A model generated the notes under the pieces. It did not search any database and had not been told where the DNA came from. It was given only the letters and a program-made list of their open reading frames with translations. Below, in pieces: positions 34,451-44,111 of a DNA stretch of 64,000 nt. Positions within the stretch are counted from its first letter, which is position 1. Every line of letters starts with the position of its first letter. Made by a program: the position numbers and the translations under genes. Source of the DNA: Alphaproteobacteria bacterium (lineage in GTDB: Bacteria > Pseudomonadota > Alphaproteobacteria > Bin95); NCBI GenBank assembly GCA_020638555.1, contig JACKII010000002.1, positions 868,001 to 932,000 of the forward strand, given 5' to 3'.

Positions 34451-36310
34451 CTAGGGATGCAGCGCGGCCAATTGCGCGGCATAGGCCTCGCGGATGACGT
34501 GGCGGCGGATTTTCATGCTGGGGGTCAGCATGGCGTTTTCGGTGGTGAACGGCTCCGGCACCAGCGCGAAGCGGCGCACCTGTTCCGGCCGGCCCAGATG
34601 CTTGTTCGTCGCCTCCAGCACGCGCTCGATATGCGCATGGAAGGCCGGGTCCGCGGCCACGCTCGCCAGGTCGGTCGGCTTGCCAAGGGATTTGGCCCAG
34701 TCCCGCGCCGCCTCCGCATCGGGCACGATCAGGGCCACGAGATAGGGCTGCTTGTCGCCGGCCACCATGGCCTGGGCGATTTCCGGCGCCAGTTGCAGCA
34801 TGCCCTCGACCCGCTGCGGCGACAGCGTGTCCCCGCCCGACAGCACGATGATATCCTTCTTGCGGTCGGTGATGCGAATATAGCCGTCCGCGTCGATCTC
34901 GCCGACATCGCCGGTGTGCACCCAGCCATCCTGCAACGCCGCCGCCGTCGCCTCCGGATCGCCCCAGTAGCCGAGCATGGCCAGCTCGCCCCGCACCAGG
35001 ATTTCGCCGTCGTCGGCGATCTTCACCTCGACGCCGGGAAAGGCGGGGCCCACCGTCTCCAGCTTGATCTTGTGCGCCCGGTTGCACGAGACGATGGGCG
35101 CGGTCTCGGTCTGGCCATAGCCTTGCAGCAGGCGCAGGCCCAGCGCGGTGAAGAACAGGCCGATATCGTGGTTCAGCGGCGCGCCGCCGGAGATCAGCGC
35201 CTTGTTGCGCCCGCCGAAGCGCTCGCGCACCTTGGATCGCACCAGCCGGTCCAGCACCGAATCGACCAGCCGTTCCGGCAGCGACAGGCATCCGCGCAGG
35301 TGCTTTTTCCGCCCCAGCTCCACCGTCTTCCAGAACAGCTTCTGCCGCAGCTTCGGCTGGCCGCGCAGGCCCGACAGCACCCGGCCGTGCAGCGTCTCGT
35401 AGAGCCGCGGCACCGCGGTCATGATGGTCGGCTTCACCTCGGCCATATTGCGCGCCAGCGCCTCGACGCTTTCGGCGTAATAGATCTGCGCGCCGATGGA
35501 GAGCGGGAAGAATTGCCCCGCCGTGTGCTCGTAGGAATGGCTGAGCGGCAGGAAGGACAGGAAGACCTCGTCGTCCGGCATGCGGTCGTCCAGCTCGTAG
35601 AGCAAATCGCAGGCGCCCATGGCGTTGCAGAGAATGGCGCCGTGCGACAGCATCACCCCCTTGGGCGCGCCGCCCGTGCCGGAGGTATAGATCAGGCAGG
35701 CGAGATCGCCGCGCCCGGCGTCGTGCAGCGGTCCTGGCGGGTCGTCGCCGCGCAGCACCCGCCCTTCGGTCAGCAGCGAGGCCCAGGATTGCACCGGCTT
35801 GTGCGGGTGTTCCGGCGGGTCGCTGTCGATCAGGATCACCCGCTCGACGCTCGCCACCTGTTCCGCCGCCGGCAGCACCCGCGCCAGCAGCGCCGGGGTG
35901 GAGACGATGACGAAGCGGGCGCCGCTGTCGCCCAGGATATGGACGTGGTCCTCTACCGTGTTGGTGATATAGGCCGGCACGGTGACGCCGCCGGCCGCCA
36001 TGATTCCCAGGTCCGCCACCAGCCATTCCGGCCGGTTTTCCGCCACCAGACAGACCCGGTCGCCCGGCGCCAGCCCCAGGTCGCGCAGGCCGTGGGCGCA
36101 GTCGGCGATCAGGCCCGCCACCGTGGCGAAGCTCTGGCTGCGGAAATGGCTGTTGCGCTTGGCCCACAGGAACGGCCGGTCTTCCTGCCGCTGCATCACG
36201 TCGAAGGCCATGGCCGTCAGCGAGGGCCAGCGCAGATAGGGCTCCAGCGCGGCACGGCGGGCGGGGTCGGCGATGGACCGGAGCGGATCGTGCAAAGCGG
36301 TGCTTCCCAA
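34451..36310 (-). CDS. AMP-forming long-chain acyl-CoA synthetase-like protein
   Basis: About 619 residues; the start is uncertain, as the frame opens with TTG at 36308-36310 and the next good Met is ~33 residues later. The ATP/AMP motif is IYTSGTGGAPKGVMLSH, followed by YGQTETAP and the hinge region DGWVHTGDVGEID with DRKKDIIVLSGG. Size and the insert around PRLYETLHGRVL match the FadD15/ACSBG-type long-chain ligases. It activates fatty acids to acyl-CoA. It is divergent from oligopeptidase F. Confidence 0.88.
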   Translation of the reverse strand: MGSTALHDPLRSIADPARRAALEPYLRWPSLTAMAFDVMQRQEDRPFLWAKRNSHFRSQSFATVAGLIADCAHGLRDLGLAPGDRVCLVAENRPEWLVADLGIMAAGGVTVPAYITNTVEDHVHILGDSGARFVIVSTPALLARVLPAAEQVASVERVILIDSDPPEHPHKPVQSWASLLTEGRVLRGDDPPGPLHDAGRGDLACLIYTSGTGGAPKGVMLSHGAILCNAMGACDLLYELDDRMPDDEVFLSFLPLSHSYEHTAGQFFPLSIGAQIYYAESVEALARNMAEVKPTIMTAVPRLYETLHGRVLSGLRGQPKLRQKLFWKTVELGRKKHLRGCLSLPERLVDSVLDRLVRSKVRERFGGRNKALISGGAPLNHDIGLFFTALGLRLLQGYGQTETAPIVSCNRAHKIKLETVGPAFPGVEVKIADDGEILVRGELAMLGYWGDPEATAAALQDGWVHTGDVGEIDADGYIRITDRKKDIIVLSGGDTLSPQRVEGMLQLAPEIAQAMVAGDKQPYLVALIVPDAEAARDWAKSLGKPTDLASVAADPAFHAHIERVLEATNKHLGRPEQVRRFALVPEPFTTENAMLTPSMKIRRHVIREAYAAQLAALHP

Positions 36311-36396
36311 AACGGCGATTCCCTGTGACGCTCGCGCGGGTTGGTCCCGCCTGCCTGCATCCTTATATCGGCGGAGTGCCTTTTGGAGTAAAGCCC

Positions 36397-38190
36397 ATGC
36401 CCGACGCTTCCGCCGCCGATGCCCTGCTTGCCGATCTGCCGACCTGGGATCTGAGCGACCTCTATCCCGGCCTGGACGCGCCGGAACTGGCCGCCGATTT
36501 CGAGGCCGCCGACCGCGAGGCCAAGGCGTTCGCGGCCGAGTACGAAGGCAAGCTCGCCAGCCTCTCGGCCCAGGGCCTCGCCGAGGCGATCGCGCGCTAC
36601 GAGGCCATGGACGAACGCTTCTGGCGCATTATGAGCTTTGCCGGCCTGAAACACGCCGAAAACCAGCTCGACCCCAAGGTCGGCACCTTCTTCCAGAACG
36701 CGCAGGAGAAGGTGGTCACCATTTCCAGCCACCTGCTGTTCTTCTGCCTGGAACTGAACAAGATCGAGGATGCCACCGTCGAGCGCTGGCTGGCCGCGCC
36801 CGCCCTGGCGCAATACGCGCCCTGGGTGCGCAATGTCCGCATCAACCGTCCGCACCAACTCTCGGACGAGATGGAGAAATTCCTGCACGAGCAGCACGTG
36901 GTCGGCACCGCCGCCTGGAACCGGCTGTTCGACGAGACCATGGCCGGGTTGCGCTTTCCGCTCGACGGCAAGGAGCTGACCAGCGCCCAGGCCTTGCACC
37001 TGCTCTCCGACCCTTCGCGCGACAAGCGCAAGGCCGCGGCCCATGCCCTGGGCGAGGTGTTCACCCGGAACCTGACCCTGTTCGCGCGCATCACCAACAC
37101 GCTGGCCAAGGACAAGGAAATCGACGACCGCTGGCGGCGCTACGAGCGCAGCGTCTCCGCCCGCAACATCGCCAACCAGGTCGAGGACGAGGTGGTCGAT
37201 GCGCTGGTCAAGGCCGTGCGCGACAGCTACCCGCGCCTCAGCCACCGCTATTACGCGCTGAAGGCCAAGTGGATGGGCGGCGACCGGCTCGATTACTGGG
37301 ACCGCAACGCGCCGCTGCCCGACGCCGACGACCGCGTCATCGGCTGGGACGAGGCGCGCGACACGGTGCTGTCCGCCTATGGCGCGTTCTCGCCGAAGCT
37401 GGCCGATGTCGGCCGCCGGTTCTTCGACCATGCCTGGATCGACGTGCCCACCCGGCCGGGCAAGTCGCCCGGCGCCTTCGCCCATCCGTGCGTGCCGAGC
37501 GCGCATCCGTATCTGCTGCTGAACTATCAGGGCAATGTGCGGGACGTGATGACGCTGGCGCACGAACTCGGCCATGGCTGCCACCAGGTGCTGGCCGGAC
37601 AGGCCCAGGGCCATCTGATGTGCCAGACGCCGCTGACGCTGGCCGAGACCGCCTCGGTGTTCGGCGAGATGCTGACCTTCCGCCGCGTGCTCGATGCGGA
37701 GCAGGACCCGGCCAAGCGCCGCGTGCTGCTGGCCGGCAAGGTGGAGGACATGCTGAACACCGTCGTCCGCCAGATCGCCTTCTATTGCTTCGAGGAAAAG
37801 GTGCATGCCGGCCGCCGCGAGGGCGAACTCACCGCCGAGCAGATCTGCGACATGTGGATGGAGGTGCAGACCGAGAGCCTCGGCCCTGCGCTGCGCTTCG
37901 ACGATCTCTATCGCGGCTACTGGACCTATATCGGCCACTTCATCCACTCGCCGTTCTACGTCTACGCCTATGCGTTCGGCGACTGTCTGGTGAACGCGCT
38001 CTACGCCGAATACCAGCGCAACCCGGACGGCTTCCAGGAGAAGTACCTGACCCTGCTCGCCTCCGGTGGCCGCTACCGCCACAAGGAATTGCTGGCCCCG
38101 TTCGGTCTCGATGCCAGCGACCCGGCCTTCTGGAACCAGGGCCTGGACATCATCGCTGGCATGATCGACGAACTGGAGGCGCTGAGCTGA
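36397..38190 (+). CDS. pepF: Oligoendopeptidase F (M3 metallopeptidase)
   Basis: 597 residues from the ATG at 36397, preceded by GGAG. Zinc site HELGH at residues 389-393, with the third ligand Glu expected in ETASVFGEM about 25 residues later. The long helical N-terminal half and the C-terminal AYAFGDCLVNALYAEYQ are typical of the M3B group. It is a cytoplasmic enzyme cutting peptides of about 6-17 residues. Confidence 0.92.
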   Translation: MPDASAADALLADLPTWDLSDLYPGLDAPELAADFEAADREAKAFAAEYEGKLASLSAQGLAEAIARYEAMDERFWRIMSFAGLKHAENQLDPKVGTFFQNAQEKVVTISSHLLFFCLELNKIEDATVERWLAAPALAQYAPWVRNVRINRPHQLSDEMEKFLHEQHVVGTAAWNRLFDETMAGLRFPLDGKELTSAQALHLLSDPSRDKRKAAAHALGEVFTRNLTLFARITNTLAKDKEIDDRWRRYERSVSARNIANQVEDEVVDALVKAVRDSYPRLSHRYYALKAKWMGGDRLDYWDRNAPLPDADDRVIGWDEARDTVLSAYGAFSPKLADVGRRFFDHAWIDVPTRPGKSPGAFAHPCVPSAHPYLLLNYQGNVRDVMTLAHELGHGCHQVLAGQAQGHLMCQTPLTLAETASVFGEMLTFRRVLDAEQDPAKRRVLLAGKVEDMLNTVVRQIAFYCFEEKVHAGRREGELTAEQICDMWMEVQTESLGPALRFDDLYRGYWTYIGHFIHSPFYVYAYAFGDCLVNALYAEYQRNPDGFQEKYLTLLASGGRYRHKELLAPFGLDASDPAFWNQGLDIIAGMIDELEALS

Positions 38191-38217
38191 CTTGAGCGGT
38201 CGGATCGCCCCCACCGC

Positions 38218-38265
38218 TCCCACCCATTTCCCCCGCGCAGGCGGGGGCCCATGCCTGAGAGTGCC
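38218..38265. repeat. Family B repeat, half copy
   Basis: Contains CCCCCGCGCAGGCGGGGG followed by CCCATGCCTGAGAG, the left half of family B. It lies between pepF and the intact GIY-YIG gene. Confidence 0.75.
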
Positions 38266-38337
38266 CGCTGGGTTGGGTTTTTGTGATTCGGGCGCCATTA
38301 TCCCGACGGGCTGTCGCAGAGACGGAGCACCGTGACC

Positions 38338-38619
38338 ATGCCCGCCTGTGTCTACATGCTCGCCAGCCAGAAGAATGGCACGCTCTATATTGGCTCGACC
38401 ACCGATCTTGCCCGGCGCGTGCAGGACCATCGGGACAAGGTGCTCGACGGCTTCACGAAGCGGTATGGCGTCACGCGGCTGGTTTATGTGGAGGCCTTTC
38501 CAACGGTTTTCGAAGCGCGCCAACGGGAACGGCAGATCAAGAACTGGCGGCGGTCATGGAAAATCAATCTGATCGAAGCGCAAAACCCGCATTGGGAAGA
38601 CTTGGTGAAATTCCTGTGA
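38338..38619 (+). CDS. Small GIY-YIG nuclease superfamily protein, intact
   Basis: 93 residues from the ATG at 38338, with GGAG at 38324-38327; a GTG at 38332 is too close to that site. VYMLASQKNGTLYIGSTTDL holds the GIY and YIG tyrosines, followed by TKRYGVTRLVYVE, the conserved Glu region EARQRERQIKNW, and LIEAQNPHW. It is of the YhbQ/UPF0213-like stand-alone type, with a single domain and no partner domain. It lies between family B repeats and is clearly related to the frameshifted copy at 20625-20905. Function in the cell is unknown. Confidence 0.88.
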   Translation: MPACVYMLASQKNGTLYIGSTTDLARRVQDHRDKVLDGFTKRYGVTRLVYVEAFPTVFEARQRERQIKNWRRSWKINLIEAQNPHWEDLVKFL

Positions 38620-38679
38620 GCACGATGATGTTCGAATTTTCGGTCGGCGCATCTCGTTCGACCCGCTCCATCCGCCGCC

Positions 38680-38776
38680 CTGAACTCGTTTCAGGGCCCA
38701 TGCCTGAGAGTATCTATCAAGATTCATTGCCTGTCATACGCTCTCCGGCATGGGTCCCGAATCAAGTTCGGGACGG
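38680..38776. repeat. Family B repeat, divergent copy
   Basis: An imperfect inverted repeat: CTGAACTCGTTTCAGGGCCC and CATGCCTGAGAG on the left match CTCTCCGGCATGGG and CCCGAATCAAGTTCGGGA on the right. It follows the intact GIY-YIG gene and ends about 65 bp before the UbiB-like gene. Confidence 0.75.
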
Positions 38777-38842
38777 GGAAGCGGGTGGGGAAGCCGCCGA
38801 ACTCCCCTACCAATGCCCCTCCGCAACCCCAGAGCCCCACCC

Positions 38843-40192
38843 ATGACCGCTGACGACGAAGCCTCCCGTTTTTCCCGCCGCGCGCGCCGGTATGTCGGCA
38901 CGTCGCGCACCGTGGGCAGTCTGGCGGCCAAGGTGGCGGGTGAGCATTATCTCGGCCTGAAAATGGACCGGGAGCGCCACGCCCAGACCCTGCGCAAGGC
39001 GCTGGGCGGCCTCAAAGGGCCGTTGATGAAGGTGGCGCAGATCCTCGCCTCCATCCCCGACGCCCTGCCCAAGGAATACGCCGAGGAACTGCGCCAGTTG
39101 CAGGCCAACGCGCCGCCGATGGACTGGCTGTTCGTGCGCCGGCGCATGACCGGCCAGCTCGGCCATGGCTGGCAGGAGCGCTTCGCCGACTTCGGCGAAC
39201 AGGCCGCGCACGCCGCCAGCCTCGGCCAGGTGCACAAGGCCCGCCTCCACGACGGCCGCGCCGTCGCCTGCAAGCTGCAATACCCGGACATGGCCAGCGT
39301 GGTCGAGGCCGATCTCGGCCAGTTGCGCCTGATCTTCTCGCTCTATTCCCGCTTCGACAAGGCGATCCAGACCGAGAACATCTACGAGGAAGTCGCCGCC
39401 CGCCTGCGCGAGGAACTGGACTACGAGCGCGAGGCGAAGCAGATGCGCCTCTACCGCCGCATGCTGGCGAACGAGCCGGGCGTGCACGTGCCGGAGCCGG
39501 TGGAGGAACTCTCCACCCGCCGCCTGCTGACCATGACCTGGCTCGATGGCGTGCCGCTGCTGGAAGCCGCGCAACGCCCGGCGGAGGAGTGCAACCGCAT
39601 CGCCCACAACATGTTCCGCGCCTGGTATGTGCCGTTCTACGACTACGGCATCATCCATGGCGACCCGCATCTCGGCAATTACACGGTGCGCGAGGACAAC
39701 AGCGTCAACCTGCTGGATTTCGGCTGCATTCGCGTGTTCTCGCCGCCCTTCGTCGCTGGCGTGATCGACCTCTACAAGGCGATCCGCGACCGCGACGAGG
39801 CCTTGGCCGTCCACGCCTACGAGACCTGGGGATTCGAAAACCCGTCCAAGGAGTTGATCCGCGTCCTCAACCTCTGGGCCGAGTTCATCTATGCGCCGCT
39901 GATGCAGGACAAGGTGCAGAAAATCCAGGAAAGCGAGAGCGGCCATTACGGCGCCAGGGTTGCGGACAAGGTCCATACCGAGTTACGAAAGCTTGGCGGC
40001 GTCCGGCCGCCGCGGGAATTTGTACTGATGGATCGGGCCGCCATCGGCCTGGGAAGCGTGTTCATGCATTTGAAAGCGGAAATCAACTGGTACCGGCTGT
40101 TCCACGATCTGGTGGGCGATTTCGACAGCGCGGCCCTGGCCCGCCGCCAGGCCGAGGCCCTGGCCGCGGTCGGCCTGGAGCAGCAGCCATGA
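38843..40192 (+). CDS. ABC1/UbiB-family atypical kinase (AarF-like)
   Basis: 449 residues from the ATG at 38843. N-terminal family segment GPLMKVAQILASIPDALP, Ala-rich nucleotide loop AAHAASLGQVHKARL, then the catalytic-loop motif HGDPHLGNY near residue 271 and LLDFGCIR (DFG-like). The family supports coenzyme Q biosynthesis or other lipid functions through ATP hydrolysis. Unlike ubiB it is not beside ubiE/ubiG. Its TGA overlaps the ATG of a znuA-like gene (ATGA), so the two are translationally coupled. Confidence 0.88.
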   Translation: MTADDEASRFSRRARRYVGTSRTVGSLAAKVAGEHYLGLKMDRERHAQTLRKALGGLKGPLMKVAQILASIPDALPKEYAEELRQLQANAPPMDWLFVRRRMTGQLGHGWQERFADFGEQAAHAASLGQVHKARLHDGRAVACKLQYPDMASVVEADLGQLRLIFSLYSRFDKAIQTENIYEEVAARLREELDYEREAKQMRLYRRMLANEPGVHVPEPVEELSTRRLLTMTWLDGVPLLEAAQRPAEECNRIAHNMFRAWYVPFYDYGIIHGDPHLGNYTVREDNSVNLLDFGCIRVFSPPFVAGVIDLYKAIRDRDEALAVHAYETWGFENPSKELIRVLNLWAEFIYAPLMQDKVQKIQESESGHYGARVADKVHTELRKLGGVRPPREFVLMDRAAIGLGSVFMHLKAEINWYRLFHDLVGDFDSAALARRQAEALAAVGLEQQP

Positions 40193-41145
40193 GGCGCGCG
40201 CTGCTGGCGCTATTGGCGCTCTGGGTCTGGGCCGCGCCCGCCGCGGCCGAGCCCCGGTCGGTCGTCGTCTCGATCAAGCCGATTTATGGCCTGGCGGCGG
40301 CCTTGCTGGACGGCATAGCCGAGCCGGTGCTGTTGCTCCACGGCACCGCCTCGCCGCACACCTACGCCCTGCGACCGTCTGAGCGGCGCGCCTTGGAGGA
40401 CGCCCGCGTCGTCGTCTGGGTCGGGCCGGAACTGGAGAGTTTTCTCACCCGCTCCCTGGCCGTGCTGCCGGATCGGGTCCGCGTGGTCGGTCTGCTGGCG
40501 GAAACACCCGGCCTGCAACGCCTGCCGCTGAGCGAGGACGACGACCACGATGACCATGGCCACGATGACCATGGCCACGGGGATCATGGGCACGGGGACC
40601 ATGGGCACGGCGACCATGGCGGCGCGGATGCGGTCGACCCGCACATGTGGCTTTCACCCGCCAATGCCCGCGCCATGGCCCGGTATCTGGCCGAGGTGTT
40701 CGTCCCGCTCGGCCAGCCGGAGCGCCTCGCGCGGAACGCCGCCGCGCTCGACGGGCGTCTGGCGGCTTTGGAAACGGCGCTGGCGGCGGAACTCGCCCCC
40801 GTGGGCGAGCGGCCGTTCGTCGTGTTCCATCCGGCCTACAACTATTTCATCGCGGCCTTCGGCCTACACCAGGCCGGCACCCTCGTCCTGACGCCGGAGC
40901 AGGGAGCGAGCGCCCGCCATCTGGCCGAGTTGCACCGGCATCTCGCCGAGACCGCTGCCGTCTGTGCCTTCCGCGAGCCCCAGTTCTCGGACCGCGCACT
41001 GCTGAGCCTCGCCCGCGACACCGGCTTGCGCGTTGCCGTGCTCGACCCGCTCGGCACCGCGGTCCCGGCCGGCCCCATGGCCTATGAGGGGACCCTCCGC
41101 ACCATGGCGAATGCGCTGGTCGGCTGCCTCGCACCCGACCGGTAG
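40189..41145 (+). CDS. znuA: Zinc ABC transporter substrate-binding protein (ZnuA-like)
   Basis: 318 residues with a signal peptide cleaved near AAA-E (20/21). Cluster A-I metal-binding protein: His57 in ASPHTYALRP, His in DPHMWLSP, His in FHPAYNYF, and Glu/Asp in EPQFSD. Between the first two sites is a loop (about 117-145) of DDHDDHGH-type units with roughly nine histidines, the mark of zinc-specific members. The loop is encoded by short imperfect DNA repeats. No znuB or znuC permease/ATPase genes are adjacent; a repeat region follows. Confidence 0.92.
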   Translation: MRRALLALLALWVWAAPAAAEPRSVVVSIKPIYGLAAALLDGIAEPVLLLHGTASPHTYALRPSERRALEDARVVVWVGPELESFLTRSLAVLPDRVRVVGLLAETPGLQRLPLSEDDDHDDHGHDDHGHGDHGHGDHGHGDHGGADAVDPHMWLSPANARAMARYLAEVFVPLGQPERLARNAAALDGRLAALETALAAELAPVGERPFVVFHPAYNYFIAAFGLHQAGTLVLTPEQGASARHLAELHRHLAETAAVCAFREPQFSDRALLSLARDTGLRVAVLDPLGTAVPAGPMAYEGTLRTMANALVGCLAPDR

Positions 41146-41185
41146 GCCCGCGCCGGGGGACAGAGCCATCCCCCACTCGCGATAG

Positions 41186-41361
41186 GGCGTTTCCCGGCCG
41201 CCGCGGAGCGGTGGGCCGGGACCGGTGTCATCCTTCGAACATCGCCGCCGCCGGTGTTCGCACGTCGCTGACCGGCCCCGGATCGGCGCTCCGCACCGTC
41301 CGGGGAACATCGGCGCTCCGCACCGTCCGGGGAACATCGGCGCTCCGCACCGTCGGGGAAC
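41186..41361. repeat. Family A repeat with a 27-bp tandem array
   Basis: A family A copy whose last module is amplified: the 27-bp unit ATCGGCGCTCCGCACCGTCC plus GGGGAAC occurs at 41282-41308, 41309-41335 and 41336-41361 (the last lacks one base). It fills the gap between convergent znuA and TRAP permease genes. Confidence 0.88.
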
Positions 41362-41388
41362 CCAAACTCGCGCGCGGAAAGCCTTCCG

Positions 41389-43983
41389 TTACCCCTGGCG
41401 TTCGTCGCGCCGCGCCCATTGCGCCAGCACGACCGCGGCCAGCAACAGCAGCGCCGGCAGGTAGAACACCTCTTTCGGCCAGCGTTCGGCGGGCGTCTGG
41501 ACGTTCACCACCTCCCAGTCGAAGTCGATCTTGGCCTTCTCGGCCGGGCCGCCGAACGCCAGGTCGTCGATCAGCGCCTTGCCGTCTTCCAGCCGCACGG
41601 CGATGCCGGCGTCGCGCATCAGGCGCTCGGCTCCCGGTGCGGCGTCGCCCATGAAGAAGTTCACGGTCTTCTCCTGGATCTTGCCGTCCAGGTCCTCGCC
41701 CTTCACCACCATGCGCAGGTCGCTGCCCGCCGGCGCCGCCTCGGCCGCGGCCAGCACCTCCGTTCCCGGTCGGGTATCGAACGGGTCCTGCCACTGGTCC
41801 AGCCAGTAGCCCGGCCGGAACAGGGTGAAGGCGACCAGCGCCAGCGCGACGCTCTCCCACAGGCGCGAGCGCACCAGGAACCAGCCCTGGGTCGAAGCCG
41901 CAAACAGTAGCATCGCCGCCAGCGCCACCAGGAAGACGAAAATGCCTTCCAGCCAGCCGACATTGATCAGCAGCAGGTCGGTGTTGAAGATGAAGAGGAA
42001 GGGCAGCAGCACCGTGCGCAGCGAGTAGTAGAACGCCGTGAAGCCGGTCTTGAGCGGGTCGCCGCCGGAAATCGCCGCCGCTGCGAACGAGGCCAGGCCG
42101 ACCGGCGGGGTCACGTCGGCCATGATGCCGAAATAGAACACGAACATGTGCACCGCAATCAGCGGCACGATCAGGCCGTTCTGGGCGCCGACATCGACGA
42201 TGACGAAGGCCATCAGCGACGAGACGACGATATAGTTCGCCGTCGTCGGCAGGCCCATGCCGAGGACGATCGACAGCACCGCCACCAGCACCAGCATCGC
42301 CATCAGCGAGCCGCCGGCGAGATACTCGATCAGCTCGCCCATGATCTGCTGCATGCCGGTCAGGCTGATCGTGCCGACGATGATGCCGGCGACCGCGGTC
42401 GCCAGCGCGATGCCGGTCATGTTGCGGGCGCCGGCGATCAGCCCGTCGATCATGTCGCGGAAGCCCAGGCCCATGTCGTCCGGAATGTTGACGGCGCCGC
42501 GGAACATGCTCTTCAGCATGCGGTGGGTCAGCAGGATCGCCACCATCGCCACCATGGCCCAGAAGGCCGAGAGGCCGGGCGAAAAGCGCTCGATCATCAG
42601 GCACCAGACCAGCACTACCAGCGGCAGCAGGTAATAGAGCCCGGTCAGCGCCGTCGGCAGCGTCTCCGGCAGCGAGACGATGGGCGCGTTCGGGTCGTCC
42701 AGTTCCAGGTCCGGCCGCATCGCCGCGATCAAAAGCAGGCCGATATAGGCGGCCGCGAACAGGGCCAGCACCACCCAGAACGTGGCGTCGCCGAAGGCCA
42801 GCTTGGCCCATTCCAGCACATAGTAGATGACCGCGCAGGCGCCGCCGAACACGCCGAAGCCGCCGACCAGCCCCATCAGGCGGCGCAGCAGCGGCCGGTC
42901 CGCGCCGGGCTTCGGCAGGCCGGTCATGCCCGCCTTGCAGGCCTCCAGATGGACGATATAGACCAGCGCCAGATAGGAGATGATGGCCGGCAGCACCGCA
43001 TGGCGGATCACCTCATTGTACGAGATGCCCACATATTCGACCATCAGGAAGGCGGCCGCGCCCATCACCGGCGGCATCAACTGGCCGTTGACGCTGGAGG
43101 CGACCTCGACCGCGCCGGCCTTCTCGCGCGAGAAGCCGACCCGGCGCATCAGCGGAATGGTGAAGGTGCCGGTCGTCACCGTGTTGGCGATGGAGGAACC
43201 GCTGACCACGCCGGTCAGCGCCGACGACAGCACCGCCGCCTTGGCCGGTCCGCCGCGCAGATGGCCCAGCAACGCGAACGAGACCTGGACGAAATAATGG
43301 CCCGCACCGGCCTTCTCCAGCAGCGCGCCGAACAGCACGAACAGGAAGATCATGGAGGTGGATACGCCGAGCGCTATGCCGAACACGCCCTCGGTCTGCA
43401 TCCAGAAATGCCACATCGCCTTGTTGTAGGAGGCTCCCTTCCACTGCATCACGTCCGGCAGGATCGGGCTGTCGCCGAAAAAGACGTAGAGCAGGAACAC
43501 CACGCCCACCAGCACCATCGGCAGGCCCAGCGTGCGATAGGCGAGCAGCAGCAGCAGCGCCATGCCGATGGTCGACATGACCAGGTCGGCGGTGGTCGGC
43601 AGGCCGGCGCGACCGGCGATGTCGTCGGAGAACACCACCATATACATGCAGGCGGCGACGCCCAGCGCCGCCAGGCCCCAGTCGTAAAGCGGGATGCGGT
43701 CCCGCGGCGACCGGGGGGTGAGCGGGTAGGACAGCGCCGCCAGCACCATGGCGAAACTCAGATGGATCGACCGGGCCGAGTCGCTGTTCAGCGTCACGTT
43801 CCAGCCGGTCAGGTCGGTCAGGAAAAATGGGATGTTGGAGGCGTAATAGATCTGGAACAGCGACCAGAGCAGCGCGATCCCGGCCAGGGCCTTGGCCTGC
43901 CACCCCAGCGGCTGCCGGCCGCCGGTGTCGGTGGCCGCCACCAGGTCTTCGAGGTCGGCTTGGGTGCTGTGCTGGCCGCTCAT
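41389..43983 (-). CDS. TRAP transporter fused permease (4TM/12TM), TAXI type
   Basis: 864 residues; GGGAGA precedes the ATG. The small (DctQ-like) and large (DctM-like) membrane subunits are joined in one chain, as is normal for TAXI systems. Motifs in the large part include SGSSIANTVTTGTFTIP, VSSLMAFVIVDVGAQNG and ADVTPPVGLASFAAAA. About 200 C-terminal residues (from ~650) resemble the DUF3394 extension found in some of these permeases. It works with the periplasmic TAXI protein encoded upstream, using an ion gradient. Substrate unknown; characterised relatives carry glutamate or dicarboxylates. Confidence 0.92.
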   Translation of the reverse strand: MSGQHSTQADLEDLVAATDTGGRQPLGWQAKALAGIALLWSLFQIYYASNIPFFLTDLTGWNVTLNSDSARSIHLSFAMVLAALSYPLTPRSPRDRIPLYDWGLAALGVAACMYMVVFSDDIAGRAGLPTTADLVMSTIGMALLLLLAYRTLGLPMVLVGVVFLLYVFFGDSPILPDVMQWKGASYNKAMWHFWMQTEGVFGIALGVSTSMIFLFVLFGALLEKAGAGHYFVQVSFALLGHLRGGPAKAAVLSSALTGVVSGSSIANTVTTGTFTIPLMRRVGFSREKAGAVEVASSVNGQLMPPVMGAAAFLMVEYVGISYNEVIRHAVLPAIISYLALVYIVHLEACKAGMTGLPKPGADRPLLRRLMGLVGGFGVFGGACAVIYYVLEWAKLAFGDATFWVVLALFAAAYIGLLLIAAMRPDLELDDPNAPIVSLPETLPTALTGLYYLLPLVVLVWCLMIERFSPGLSAFWAMVAMVAILLTHRMLKSMFRGAVNIPDDMGLGFRDMIDGLIAGARNMTGIALATAVAGIIVGTISLTGMQQIMGELIEYLAGGSLMAMLVLVAVLSIVLGMGLPTTANYIVVSSLMAFVIVDVGAQNGLIVPLIAVHMFVFYFGIMADVTPPVGLASFAAAAISGGDPLKTGFTAFYYSLRTVLLPFLFIFNTDLLLINVGWLEGIFVFLVALAAMLLFAASTQGWFLVRSRLWESVALALVAFTLFRPGYWLDQWQDPFDTRPGTEVLAAAEAAPAGSDLRMVVKGEDLDGKIQEKTVNFFMGDAAPGAERLMRDAGIAVRLEDGKALIDDLAFGGPAEKAKIDFDWEVVNVQTPAERWPKEVFYLPALLLLAAVVLAQWARRDERQG

Positions 43984-44020
43984 GGGCGCTCTCCCGACAG
44001 GGTCAAAGCGTTAAACCGAT

Positions 44021-44105
44021 GATCCCCGGAAAGCCCAGCGGGCCGTCCGGGGTCGAGAGTCCGAGCGCTCCGCGGATCCGAACGGCGTCCGAATCCGGGG
44101 GCCCG
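44021..44105. repeat. Degenerate family A repeat
   Basis: CCCCGGA and TCCGGGG words arranged as in family A, in the 128-bp gap between the TAXI protein and permease genes. It could modulate the ratio of the two products through an mRNA hairpin. Confidence 0.6.
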
Positions 44106-44111
44106 AAACGG

